A DNA stretch of 52,200 bases from Gamarada debralockiae. Lineage: Eukaryota; Ascomycota; Leotiomycetes; Helotiales; Hyphodiscaceae. The position numbers and the translations under genes are program-made. The notes under the pieces are model-generated. The model was not told the DNA's origin, did no database searches, and saw nothing but the letters and a program-made list of their open reading frames with translations. Positions 1 to 12,279 of the stretch are shown here, piece by piece. The stretch spans positions 1-52,200 of the forward strand of contig NXFV01000337.1 in the NCBI GenBank assembly GCA_002803225.1. The letters are read 5' to 3'. Each line of letters begins with the position of its first letter. Position 1 is the stretch's first letter.

Positions 1-514
1 CACGGCCAGATCAACCTCACCTCAAATGAATAATGATGCATCAGCAACAAACAAATACTCTTCAGACATCTTGAATCATGCTGCAACCCACCTTCCTCCA
101 TCTGCTGACCGCATCAACCCAGGTGATATTCAACAACTTTAAATTTTCTGCAGCCACCGCATTAATGAAGTGCTAAGTCACCAAGGAAGAAACATAATGA
201 GCAATTATTCAGCAGACATGGATTACAGCAGAAGTGACTACGCGCCTCGCCACGCTATCGAAGTCGTCTACTGCACCCGGCGGTGGGACCTTCAGCTACA
301 AGCCGCGTTCACTTCTGATCAAGGATGGATGACTTGGTAGGGGTTCCTTCCAATTGCCGGGTGCTCTCATGAAACTGACTGTTGGCCCTTAGCACCCAAC
401 ATCAAAAGAGTCCTTATCCCGAAGCGCGAGCGAGATGGTGACGTTGTTGTCCATTGGAAGGCGGACTCTGAGAGAGGATACCAAGACGAGGAGGACTTTA
501 ATCGGGTTGTGTAG
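1..514 (+). pseudogene. 3' end of an unrecognised gene, truncated at the window edge and probably broken
   Basis: The last coding piece is convincing: after an intron at about 337-392 (GTAGGG donor, CTGAC branch site, CCTTAG acceptor), bases 393-514 encode a charged segment containing IPKRERDGDVVVHW and ending at a TAG at 512-514. The frame that joins this piece runs upstream through a basic Gly/Pro-rich segment (GGGTFSYKPRS at roughly 275-310), but it contains a TGA at 330-332 just before the donor. Either the gene carries a nonsense mutation or the upstream splice differs from my reading. Bases 2-142 are also open in one frame (Ser/Asn-rich), which could be an earlier exon. I do not recognise the product. 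The start lies outside the window. Confidence 0.3.
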
Positions 515-1906
515 TTGCCAAAGAGAGTTTGGCTGAAGAGAAACGTAGGGCGTCCTTCGGGGATCTGTTCGTTACGAGGGACTGAGCGTTAGACATTGAG
601 GTTTGCGGCTTCTGCGGTGAGTTGGTGACGGATGGGAAGATACACCGGCAGACCATAGATGAATCAAAATGCAAGCAAAACCACCAAATGAGTCACAATT
701 GGCTATTGAAACCGAGCATAGACCATAAAGCGAAATCATCATTTCATGAGCCTTTTGTCTAAAAAGACCAATCCTCCACATTATCCTGGCTTAGCCCCTA
801 TTCAGCTCATCCACTCCCCGGGGAGAGATTTGCTTCCCCAAGGCTAAGACTCGGCTTTGAAGATGGCTCGAACATGGGGCGGTGGAAAACGGGTGAAAAC
901 AGCCATGGCAGCGACCGAAATTCACCACTTGTTCTTCATTTACGGTTGAGCTTGTTTCACACAGGAAAGCTGATCAAGATGGCAAGAATACTCAAAAGAT
1001 TGACGCTGAAAAGATGCCCATGATTCAGAGGGAGCTTGTGAATCACTACTGCCATTGAGTGACAAGTCAGATCATGTCCTCTAGACTTATCAAATGTTGT
1101 CAGAATAAATGGCGAACCGACGATACACAATTATTTTACTGTGCAAAAACTTGCATGCTCGCAACAATATCTGAAAATGAGACTTTATTTAATCCCGAAG
1201 TCGAACGGCCAGTCTTGGGCTTTCCAGACCCGAAACGCATGCATGAGGTTGCAAAGCTTTTCAACAAGTACTTCCTATATCATGACGAGTACAACGCAAA
1301 GACTCTAAGACGTCCAGCTTAAGAGAATGGAAGTAAAATATCAACTTCTAAATCAGAGACAGGAAGCAAGGAGTGTAGAACTTTGAAGGACCTCATCAAA
1401 CAACTTTCCCTGCTTCTCCAAGACGTCGCCTATGAGGAAGACTGCGTCAATAGCTCGGGCCTGTGCGATCTCCGGATAACTCTCAAGGAAGTCGAGGACG
1501 GATTTAAGGGTGATCAGGAAGGGGGTGGCCACCAGAGGATGGTAGCAATTCATCAGATCTTGATAAACACGGTGGACATGAAGGCTCAGGAGTTGAGGGA
1601 TTTCTATCGCCCATATCAGGGTGTGCATTTCGTACTTCAAAAGTCGCGGCGACATGGCGAGGAACCTCCCGACTCGAGTTTTCGATGACTTCGCAATATA
1701 ATCGTTCGATTCTGGACAAGGGCGCTTCAGAGCATATATTCAGCCACTCGCCAATTTGATCTCCATTCGAACGTCTATAGTATCCCGCCAATCCCAAACA
1801 CCGATGTGCATTCGATCTGGCTGATGCGGAGCATCAGTAGCGGCCCTCCTCAACCCCTTATCCACTCGAGGTACCTTATTTCGTATCATCAATGGTTTTT
1901 CTTCGC
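515..1906. other. Intergenic stretch without a supported gene
   Basis: Several open frames of 60-104 codons overlap each other on both strands, including 1383-1688 (+) against 1353-1655 (-). None shows a recognisable domain, a splice pattern or a consistent partner exon. The right end probably carries the 3' untranslated region of the CRIPT gene, which stops at 1907. No RNA gene was seen. Confidence 0.5.
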
Positions 1907-2374
1907 TCATTTCAATGTAAACTTCTGTCCGGCAATTACAGGCGCAGATGCGGTCGACTTGGATTCCGATTTTCCACAGATGGCACACGCTAGGGAGTCG
2001 TCAGTATATGGCTCAAGATATTTGGGGATGGGGTTGCTCACCATTTGCTTTGTATGCGCATTTCTGGCAGTATGTTCGTCCTTGGTCGATCTTGGTCTTG
2101 CATGTGGTGCAGGAGCTTGAGTATGAAGCGTATGGATTTCGGGCAGCTTTTGATAACAGCTTACTCTATGGTAATATTAGCAGAGAGCTCGATTTGTACT
2201 AGACTTCGAACTTACCTTGCCTATGCCGTTGTTTCCTAGTGTCGCTGTCTTGGTCTTATCGCCACTTTTCGATGATCCGGCTGGGGAGCCATAATACATT
2301 TCACTCTTCTTTTTAACACCGGGAGTCGCCAATGTCGTGGGCTTTGCAAGCTTCTGGCATTTTGAGCAAACCAT
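1907..2374 (-). CDS. CRIPT: CRIPT family zinc-binding protein
   Basis: Three exons on the minus strand (2216-2374, 2042-2165, 1907-1989) give 121 residues. The introns are 50 and 52 bp, both with GT-AG ends; the second has an ACTGAC branch site. The protein opens with MVCSKCQK, the CRIPT N-terminus, followed by a Lys/Ser/Gly-rich fungal insert. The C-terminal half holds three more cysteine pairs: CTTC, CQKC and CAIC. These would bind zinc, as in animal CRIPT (about 100 residues). CRIPT was named for binding PSD-95 PDZ domains and has since been linked to RNA splicing; which role applies in fungi cannot be read here. The start at 2374 is chosen because MVC is the family N-terminus. An in-frame ATG at 2452 would add 26 unrelated residues. 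It is divergent from DRS2. Confidence 0.9.
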
Positions 2375-2839
2375 TTTGACCTTGGTGTCGATGTAAATCG
2401 TAGGAAGGCTGTGCGATGCGAGGTTCAAGATGAGGCTGAAATGGGACGCCAAGCTATTTTAAGCGGGCAGGGATTTGGACTGCAAATGTTGCCTTGGAAT
2501 CTTGAACTGTACTGTAACATCAGACAATTCAGAGATACCAAAACATTTCAAGAGCTGCCCAATGGCCAGAGCTCCCAATAACCATCGATCCGAGAACACG
2601 AATCATACCTCACCGCCGCACAATCTCCTGAAGGGGTGCAGTTGAGAACTGCCGAATCCTTCAAAGAGGCTGTGCTGCTTGGACATCTACAGAGGCTGGA
2701 AATTCCAACATCAGCACAATAATTCAGCAACCATCAATTCTCCGGCTCGAACGTATAGATCCATCAAAGCACCAGAGTTGGATGATCTCGACTATTCTTG
2801 CGCCGGCAAGATTGCGACGATCACAAGCTGATATCCAGC
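2375..2839. promoter_or_regulatory. Shared upstream region of CRIPT and DRS2
   Basis: This 465-bp gap separates the two divergent starts and must hold both promoters and 5' untranslated regions. No TATA box or repeated operator-like motif stands out. The DRS2 start sits in a good context (TCCAGCATGGCT). Confidence 0.5.
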
Positions 2840-5800
2840 ATGGCTGGTCAGCCATCTTCGAGCAATCGAAACGACCTCCTCCTTGACCTGAACGATGAAC
2901 AACCCATATACCACGATGGAAAACGACCTACTATGAATGACGAGGACCTTCTGCGCGCCTACAATGCCGACCACGATGAATCAAATCCGCGCCCCTCGAT
3001 TTCCTACGATGACTTCGTTGGTGCGAGCAGCACATCGCACCCATCAGCAAGACAGCTACCAGGCGGGCCTGGGACTATCCCAGCGGGCCCAGGAGGTCCA
3101 TATACATCTGGCAGAGCAGAACGAACATACAGCCAAACATCAGGTTTGAACAACTATCAGCGCTACGCTGACGACTTGGACGACTTTCCCGACGATGGCA
3201 ACTCTATGTATTATAACCAAGGCGGTGCGATACTTGGGGATGGTACAGGTATGGGGAAACCACGAAATCGAAATAGCGTACTGAGTATGGGAGGTGGGTT
3301 GGTGGGGAGGGCAAAAACCATGCTTGGAATGGGTCCGGAGTATTCGGAGATGGACTTGCCCTTGACAGAACCTGGAGCAAGAGGAAGAGTGGATTCAAAT
3401 GCGCCAGAAACACCACGGACACCGGCGAAGAATTTTGATGTAGGGAAGTTCAAATTTGGGTTTGGGAGGGGCAAGCCAGATCCTTCTACTTTGGGACCAA
3501 GAATCATACACCTCAACAACCCTCCAGCGAACAGCGCGAACAAATACGTCGACAATCATATATCCACTGCGAAGTACAATGTTGCGACCTTTCTGCCGAA
3601 GTTTCTGTTCGAACAATTCTCGAAATTTGCCAACTTGTTCTTTTTGTTTACTGCGGCGCTGCAGCAAATACCGAACCTTTCGCCTACAAACCGATATACT
3701 ACAATTGGACCTTTGATCGTCGTGCTTTGTGTATCTGCTGGGAAAGAATTGATTGAGGACTACAGGAGGAAAACGTCCGACAAGTCGCTGAATAGCTCAA
3801 AAGCTCGAGTGTTACGGGGATCTTCGTTTGTGGATACAAAATGGACGAATGTTGCAGTGGGTGATATTGTCCGCGTCGAATCAGAAGAGCCATTCCCAGC
3901 AGATCTCATTCTGCTTGCGAGTTCCGAACCGGAAGGTCTTTGCTATATTGAGACTGCCAACTTGGATGGAGAAACCAACCTCAAGATCAAGCAAGCTATC
4001 CCTGAAACTTGTGTGATGGTCAGCCCCAGCGAATTGAGCAGACTCGGAGGGAAGTTACGCTCTGAACAACCGAACAGCAGTCTGTACACCTACGAAGCGA
4101 CCTTAACCGTGTCAGCCGGTGGAGGAGAGAAAGAGCTTCCTTTACAACCTGACCAGCTTTTACTTCGTGGAGCGACACTTCGAAATACACCATGGGTGCA
4201 TGGTGTGGTTGTGTTTACTGGTCATGAGACAAAGCTTATGCGAAATGCAACCGCGACGCCAATTAAGAGGACTGCAGTGGAGCGACAACTCAACATGTTG
4301 GTCCTATTGTTGATCGCCATCTTGCTTGCACTCAGTGTTATCGGTGCCATTGGAGATCTCATTGTTCGAGTATCCCATGGTTCCGAACTGGCCTATGTTG
4401 GTTATTCATCGTCGTCGACCGCTTGGCAGAAAGTGCAGCAATTCTGGGCCGATATTGCAACGTACTGGGTGCTCTTTTCAGCTCTCGTACCAATCTCTCT
4501 GTTCGTCACGGTCGAAGTTGTCAAGTACTGGCATGCCATTCTCATCAACGACGACCTCGATATGTACTATGACAAGACCGATACCCCAGCGGTCTGCCGG
4601 ACGTCGAGTTTGGTTGAAGAACTTGGAATGGTTGAGTACATCTTCTCGGACAAGACTGGTACTTTGACATGCAATCAAATGGAGTTCAAACAATGCTCTA
4701 TTGGTGGCATCCAATACGCTGAGGAAGTACCTGAGGATCGACGGGCCACCTTTCAAGATGGTGTTGAAGTTGGAATCCACGACTTCAACAGGCTGAAGGA
4801 GAATCTCAAGTCTCACGAATCGAGTGTTGCAATCCACCACTTCTTGGCACTACTGGCCACCTGCCACACTGTTATTCCGGAAAGAACCGAGGAGAAGGGT
4901 GGGGCCATCAAATACCAAGCGGCATCGCCGGATGAAGGTGCATTGGTAGAAGGTGCCGTAGTGATGGGATATCAATTCACAGCCCGCAAACCGAGATCAG
5001 TGCAAATCACAGTCCGAGGGGAGGAATATGAATATGAGCTTCTAGCAGTCTGCGAATTTAACTCGACCAGAAAGAGAATGTCAGCTATCTTCCGCTGTCC
5101 AGATGGGAAGATCCGGTGTTATTGCAAAGGAGCTGATACAGTCATTCTGGAGCGACTGAGTCCCGACAATCCTCATGTCGATACTACCCTACAACATCTC
5201 GAAGAATATGCTTCTGAAGGTCTCAGAACGCTTTGCTTGGCGATGCGCGAGATTCCAGAGCACGAGTTCCAGGAGTGGTGGCAGGTTTTCGACAAGGCAC
5301 AGACAACCGTCAGTGGAAACCGTGCCGAGGAGCTTGACAAAGCTGCAGAGATTCTCGAGCACGACTTTTACCTTCTTGGTGCCACCGCCATTGAGGATCG
5401 CTTGCAAGATGGCGTTCCCGAGACGATCCACACCCTTCAGGAGGCTGGCATCAAAGTCTGGGTTCTGACTGGAGACCGACAAGAGACTGCCATCAACATT
5501 GGCATGAGTTGCAAGTTGATCAGTGAGGACATGACACTCTTGATTGTCAACGAAGAATCTGCTGCGATGACAAGGGACAATATCCACAAGAAGTTGGATG
5601 CGATCCGTACTCAAGGAGATGGAACAATTGCGATGGATACTCTTGCTCTCGTCATCGATGGAAAGTCTTTGACCTACGCCCTTGAGAAGGATCTGGAGAA
5701 GAATTTCTTGGATCTCGCCGTCATGTGCAAGGCTGTCATATGCTGTCGAGTGTCACCACTACAGAAGGCTTTGGTTGTGAAACTTGTCAAGCGCCACCAA

Positions 5801-7046
5801 AAATCGATTCTTCTGGCTATTGGCGATGGAGCCAACGACGTGTCCATGATTCAAGCTGCGCACATTGGCGTTGGCATCAGCGGTATGGAAGGTCTCCAAG
5901 CTGCTCGAAGCGCAGATGTAGCCATTGCTCAGTTCCGATATCTGCGAAAGCTATTACTCGTTCATGGCGCTTGGAGTTACCAAAGAGTCAGCAAAACCAT
6001 TCTGTATTCTTTCTACAAGAATATTACGCTGTACATGACACAGTTCTGGGTAAGTCATCCGATGATTTTGGAAATCAGTGCTGATCTGCTTAGTACGTGT
6101 TCCAAAACGCTTTCTCCGGAGAAGTCATCTACGAATCCTGGACCCTCTCGTTCTACAACATCTTCTTCACAGTCCTTCCACCTCTTGCGATGGGTATCTT
6201 CGATCAATTCATCTCAGCTCGCCTGCTTGACAGATATCCGCAATTGTACCAACTGGGACAAAAGAATACATTCTTCAAGATGCATTCATTCTTCTCATGG
6301 GTTGCCAATGGCTTCTACCATTCCTTGATACTATACATCTTTTCTGAGCTCATTTGGTGGAATGACCTGCCTTTGAGCAATGGCCAGATTGCAGGGCATT
6401 GGGTCTGGGGTACCGCTCTGTACACGGCCGTCCTTGCCACCGTTCTTGGAAAGGCAGGATTAGTGACGAACATCTGGACCAAGTACCACGTCATTGCCAT
6501 ACCCGGAAGCATGATTATCTGGATGGTTTTCATCGCTGTTTACGCCACCGTCGCACCCAAGCTTGGTTTCTCGACCGAATATGAAGGAGTTGTTCCAGTG
6601 CTGTTCACTAGCGCAGTCTTCTGGATCCAAGGACTCGTCCTACCCATCTTATGTTTATCGCGAGACTTCGCCTGGAAATAGTAAGTTACCAAACCAGTCC
6701 TGCAAAGGAACGTGCTCACAATGCGCAGTGCCAAACGCATGTACTACCCCCAAACCTACCACCACATCCAAGAAATCCAAAAATACAACATCCAAGATTA
6801 CAGGCCACGGTACATTCCCCGCCCTCCCCTCCTTCCCTCATCCTACCCTACTAACTTTCGCACAGAATGGAGCAATTCCAAAAAGCCATCCGAAAAGTGC
6901 GCCAAGTGCAGCGCATGCGCAAACAACGCGGCTACGCCTTCTCCCAAGCCGACGAATCTCAAACCCGCGTGTTACAAGCATACGACACGACTCGGGAAAG
7001 AGGGCGATACGGAGAGATGGCAAGTTCGCGGCCGGCGGGACATTGA
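2840..7046 (+). CDS. DRS2: P4-type phospholipid-transporting ATPase (flippase), DRS2 type
   Basis: Four exons (2840-6049, 6094-6680, 6729-6809, 6866-7046) give 1,352 residues, close to yeast Drs2. Introns are 44, 48 and 56 bp; the last has a perfect CTAAC branch site. The enzyme flips aminophospholipids (mainly phosphatidylserine in yeast) to the cytosolic leaflet in the trans-Golgi and endosomes, driving vesicle budding. Visible motifs are the P4 actuator DGET at 376-379, the phosphorylation site DKTGTLT with Asp604, and the hinge GDGANDV at 995-1001. Ten membrane segments are expected; the segment read across intron 1 (QFW/YVFQNAFSG) matches the family exactly. The last exon contains GYAFS, the autoinhibitory C-terminal motif of Drs2. 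The N-terminal 230 residues are Pro/Gly/Asp-rich and cytosolic. A Met 14 codons upstream (2798) is in frame but less likely. A CDC50-family beta subunit is expected elsewhere. Confidence 0.96.
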
Positions 7047-10000
7047 CTACTTGTATGATGATTGGATACTGTGTATTTTTGTGGGTTCAGTGTGCAAAAT
7101 TTAGGGATGGGAGTTACCTTCTGCTTAATGCTATGAGACGGTGAATTAGGAACGGATGGGACATGATGGGATGGGAATCTTGGTGCTAGGTAGATAGTGA
7201 GAGGGTTAAATGTACATGAGATTCCCCCACAAGCCATGCGCAACCAGTCATCCTCTTTCGTTGCAGCATCACCGAATGCGATTGCGATTGGTACAAACTT
7301 GGTGGGTCAGCACTAAGCCCAAAGATAAAGTATAAATACCCTCCATCTACCAGAAGCACGCATGCTCATTGCGTCCTTCGTATTCAGTCCCGAGCCGCGT
7401 GTGGCGTAACGTAGATCATACACTCATCCCTTCCTACTTAAGCACCTAGCACCTTCTCCCCTCTCACCACTCTCCTCACTCAAATATTGAATAATCCTTC
7501 TCCTTCAGCGGTTTTCCGTCTGAATTTTTAACAAATTTAATTCCACCTCCAAAACTGAGGAGACTTAAAAAGATATGACTTCCCCCAACCTACGTTACTT
7601 GTTCTTGCTGATGCAGTCATCATAGGATACACTTCATATGCTTTGAGGATTTGTCGAAGGCTCCGGAGTTGATCCGCCCGAACTGTCTAGACTTCACACC
7701 GTATTATTTCCCCAACCCCCTTCTCATCCTCATCGTCGCCATCCTTGCTACTTACGCCGTACCGTTTGCGCCCCTGCCAGACGCCAGACAGTAGCTACGG
7801 ATCCTTTCGACGTCGAAACAGAAAAATGACGAAACTAGAGCCTAGCTAGTCTACAGTAAGAAAGATATCCAACGCCGTCCGGGTGAGGGGGAGAACGCTG
7901 ACGAGGTGCCTGTCGTAGCCTTAATTGCTGGAAAGGAGGGGTTGAAGGGTTAGAGGGACGAACTATTGGGTTGACGGACATATGAGGTGTTTTCATCTCG
8001 CGAAGTAGTGTGAGGTAACTTGGGAATACAGGCTCGTCACTGGACTCCGCTTCATGGACCTACGTCCTGTAGCTAGATAAGTATGAGGCAGGTGGTAGCT
8101 ACGTATGACAAAGAGACTCAAGAGAGAACGAAGAGATATGGCCGTCGAGAAGGCAATTGGAAGCCGGAGATGAAGCAGTACTGAGTTTCAGTCTCTCAGA
8201 GAAAAGTGTCTGGCTCAGAGCAATGTCCTTGGCCTCGGGAATCTAGCTGGAAGGAAGAAGGAAAGCAATGGCGGAGCATGAAGGTTGGGATGGACGTTGC
8301 ATCCAGAAACCTGAAAGATGTTTTTTATTTCCTCAACTCTGCTGAGCTCATTTTGAGGTATCTGTATATTCGTGTATTCGTTATACCTCCACAAGTCGAG
8401 CATCATCACTCCATTTCCATCGCCTCTCCACCAACGTCCCCTCCCCACCGATGTCATCATGACAGTCATCAAAATAGCCATTCAAGCAACTGCCGTGACC
8501 ATTTCTCCCACCAGCGGCTGGTTCCCGTATTCTTTACCTCAGCCTTACGCGAATCAATTCCCCACAAAAGATCAGGCTTTTAGCAGAAGGGATTCTAGAA
8601 CATCTTGCTCCACAGAAATTGATAGAATGGAGACATTCACATGTTTGATGACTGTGACTCGTATGATGGTATGATTTTGCGACGAGTTTGAGGGATTATT
8701 GAACAATTGAGCAAATTTTTGTGAAGAGTTTTACGGATGTGGAGGGAGGTGAGTTGTTGCGTTTCACCATCTTGGCCAACGATGGAAGGAAGATGGAAAT
8801 GTGCTTCGAAGGAGATGGGGAACGCAGAAGAAAGAGGGTAGTATTTTTTCTTGAAGCCGTTGGAGGAGAGATAATGGACAACCAAACAGAGCTATCATGT
8901 TTCACAGCCTCGCACCTCAAAGAGTGTTTGGGGGATGGATACGGAGATAGCGACCCAGACATCTCGACCCAGTAGATAAACACGGACACCTTGATGATTT
9001 TTCTCATACCTTGATGAGTGGGATGTGGGATGCCTATCAAGGTCTCCATCAAGGTCTTATCGTCAGCTTCGACGTCCTGTCACGCATCAAGACTCAAACA
9101 CTGCCCCAAACATTGTAGTTGGATGAGTCGGGTGTTTTCGCTCCCTCCCAATCCTACCAGAAATACCACCATTAATAAAATTATATGTTTCAAACTTTGA
9201 CTTTAGCTCAAGACGACATGCATGAGCGTCAAAATTCTGGGCCTCGGAGTGTGCTCACTGAGACGTCTGATTGGGTGGTTAGAGGTGCCTATCCGGATGA
9301 ATTTTCGGGTAACCCCACGGGTACCTACTTTGATTTGTGCCTTGGCCGGGATGCTGGAATGGGACAGCTGCGAGAATTCGGGAGATGGGAGAGCTATTGC
9401 TGGCGAATGAGGATGTGCTGTCCTATCTGTAGAGTTTGAAAGGATCTGAGGAGAGGCGCTTGGTGGGGGACATTTTGCTGGAAGAATGCCGCTGGAAAGC
9501 GAGACAGGGGATGACGGTGCGGCTGCATGTTCCCTTCGGCTTACTCGTTTGGGAAAATGTGCCTGGATTGATGCGTTGTGTCGCAGTTCGTGGGGGGAAG
9601 TCGCATCTTAGTCGAGAACACACGATCCAACAGTTCTCTCCTTTATTATATTGAAGCTGTTGGGTGATGGCGGTGAAAGGTATGTATGGATATTGCGGTT
9701 AACCACGAAATATCTGATTGGAATTCTCCCCCAATGACTGTGGTTAGTGAGGTAGGATTTGGGATACTGATAGGACAGAGCCGTAGCACGGGGTCGAGCG
9801 AGTCAGGGCTCGAAGTGGGGGTTTGGCTTTTCTCGCGTCGTGTCATGGTGGGGGTGTGTTCGAATCCAGTCGCCAGACTCGCCATTTCAGACAGACAGCA
9901 AAGAGGAGAGCGAGGTGATGTGGGACGGACCACAGTTTACGCGCACCAAGCGACGAGATAGCACGCAAGACGCCAGAACGTGCTGTTGCTTGGCTGGTGG

Positions 10001-11023
10001 AAAACTGGAGATGATGATGCTGAGGCGGCTGCCAGCTGCGGATACAGCGTACATATGCAGACAGTGCTTGTCTGTGTGCGGATCACGAAATATACCCGGT
10101 GGGATGCTCATGATGCAATTTGAGCTGAGGACAATATAATATAACAGTGATGCTGTTTCCTCTTCGGTCGGTTTGAAGAACTTGCATGTTGATGTGATCT
10201 TCCGAGTCAATATCATCATTATCACGGGAAACGCTAAGCAGCACGCCACCTTTGCGGTCAACAAAGCACAGCCAGCACGCACCGTATGCTTGGGTTGACT
10301 AAACACTTCGGACCCATTTGATTTTTTTCTCAAGCCAAAAAGTCGATTTCCTCAGCTGACTGTCCCCCTTACTCGAGCACGCCATCTCTTCCCGTACAGT
10401 ACACGGCTCGGTACTAGACAAACTCTTCACGATCAGCGCCACAACCTCCAACCCTTTTAGGGTGAAGTCCCCTATCAACAAATTTCCCCGAGGATAGACA
10501 ATCAATCGTGTTTGATAAGACACGAACCAAACCAACAATACTTCATTCTATTTCAAATATCCACCTTTCACGATAATAATAATTTCCTCCGTTTTCGGTC
10601 TTCTTCACCTCGCAAAGATATCAATATTCCTGGATTCCCATTCCCAATCCAGGGATATATCTTGACGAAGAGGTGCTACCATATCACTGCCCTCTCACCT
10701 GTTCCGTTACCGGAATTGCCGATAACGAGTCACCACCACTCATAATCGCCAGCCAGCCGCAGGTACGAGAGACAAGACATTTATTTATTGTCAGAAATCA
10801 CATCAGCGCAAGTCACAAGACCGATCTCGCTGAAGTCACTTGTTTTATCTAAATATACAACCCTCCGCACCTCCCTCCTTAATTCTAAAAGAACTTCCCC
10901 CCCTTCGAAATAATTGAGGAATTCAAACCGCCAAACTGGCGCAATCACGCCCCCCACCAGTCCGCACCCATTCCGTCGCGACAACTCCTCCACCTCTCTC
11001 ACCGCGCACTCTCTCCGAAAAAC
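7047..11023. other. Gene-poor region of about 4 kb
   Basis: Only short overlapping open frames (under 150 codons, no domain, no splice pattern) occur here. The left end should hold the DRS2 3' untranslated region. A TATA-like box (TATAAATAC at 7331) is followed by a pyrimidine-rich stretch but no convincing ORF. Bases 10340-11020 are C/T-rich and may be the 5' leader of the ECL1-like gene. The interval could also carry a long non-coding transcript. No tRNA or snRNA was recognised. Confidence 0.4.
7331..7339 (+). promoter_or_regulatory. TATA-like box with no obvious downstream ORF
   Basis: The motif TATAAATAC stands alone between DRS2 and the gene-poor region. Pyrimidine-rich sequence, common at fungal transcription starts, begins about 100 bases downstream. 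No coding frame follows, so it may serve a non-coding RNA or be chance. Confidence 0.2.
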
Positions 11024-11080
11024 ATGCCAATTCCTCGGGGAAAAGACATCATTCCAGGAGGAAGAGTGGGAAGGATCATC

Positions 11081-12279
11081 ATGTCGTGGTGAGTGAGAAG
11101 AGAGGCAGACCCGCTCCACTGAGTCGCAAAAGTACCCCGCAATACATTACAAAGGTTGGGGCAGGATGGAGTGGAGCAAAACAAGGGGGAAGAGACAGGG
11201 AAAGGGAACGAGAGGACGAAGAGAGGGGGAGAGATAGTGGGGAGAGCTTTCCACAGTTTTGGTAAGTCTTTTTCTCGGGATTGCTCTGGGTGGGTTGTTC
11301 GGGGATGCAAGATGATCTTTTGGGCCGGCAGCGTGACCTCGAAGTGCGGGGTGCAGATTGACGTAGTGGGATAATTAAGGGCTGACGAATTGCGTCCTAG
11401 TATGAGTTGCGAAAAGCAATTCTTGCCCGCCAACAACACCTTCCTTTACTGTTCCGAGGCGTAAGTAAAATGACCCCCAATTAGCCTATCTCCAAGACAA
11501 TTCACTTACATCTTGCTGAAAACAGTTGTCGTCTTCACGATCAAGCACCTACCTACTCCTCCCGCTCGCACTCCCATACCCCCACATCAATCTCTCCTCC
11601 CCAATCTCCCTATGCGCGACACTTCTCGGCACTCCCAACCCCGTACTCCCCCGACGATGGGCCGGACATCATCCCTCGATTCTCTCCAACGCAGTCCCGT
11701 CCGCGCTCATACTTCAACTCCGAACCTTATCCAGCATCCTACCAGCCTCCCGCAGCAGCAACCTACTCTAGCTCGCCGGTCGCAACGCAATACACGAACT
11801 CAAGGTCCAGCACAGCGCTGGCTAGTTTAAGGGAGTTGGCCACCGCATTGCCCAAGACTTCTTCAAGGAAAGGCAGCGGCAGCGAGGCCGACAATAGTCC
11901 ACCTAAGAGCAGCACAGCCAGCATCTCCCGTACAGGCTCAGGAGTCTGGAACTACATGCCCTTCACGGGCTACAAAACCGCGACACCAACTCCAAGCACC
12001 ACTCCTGGAAGCAGCTACACCACTCCTCAAGGCTATACCGTGAGCACAAGCTATGGTGCATATGGAACTGGAGCAGGAAGCACGTATGGAGGAAGGAAAG
12101 ACGATTATGCGGTAGCTAAGGGTTATGGTCCAGGAATAACAACGACTGGAGCTGCGGGGTACGGCAACACAGGAGGCATGGGCATGGATCGTCCACTTCC
12201 TCCTCGATCCGGACCGGGCGGGTATGGACATAGGCCGAGGAGTATTGATTTGGTGACGCCATATTCCCAGGGCCATTAA
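11081..12279 (+). CDS. ECL1-family zinc-finger protein (lifespan/stress regulator type)
   Basis: Exons 11081-11088, 11401-11460 and 11526-12279 give 273 residues. Intron 1 is long (312 bp, GTGAGT donor, CTGAC branch site at 11382, CCTAG acceptor); intron 2 is 65 bp. Splicing creates the finger: the first Cys codon is split TG|T across intron 1, giving CMSCEK, then LYCSEACR across intron 2, the C-x2-C...C-x3-C pattern of the ECL1 family. In fission yeast these proteins extend chronological lifespan and respond to zinc or sulphur starvation. The rest is low-complexity: Ser/Pro/Thr-rich, then Tyr/Gly/Thr-rich, ending near DLVTPYSQGH. An in-frame ATG at 11024 would add 19 residues. The family call rests on the Cys pattern and position; the first exon is the least certain part. 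Confidence 0.7.

Noticed and set aside
1353..1688. Overlapping ORFs of about 100 codons on both strands
   Set aside because: Neither frame shows a domain or adjoining exon, and they cannot both be coding; left as intergenic.
9857..9867. tRNA B-box-like sequence (TGTTCGAATCC)
   Set aside because: No matching A box or cloverleaf upstream and the conserved GG is missing.
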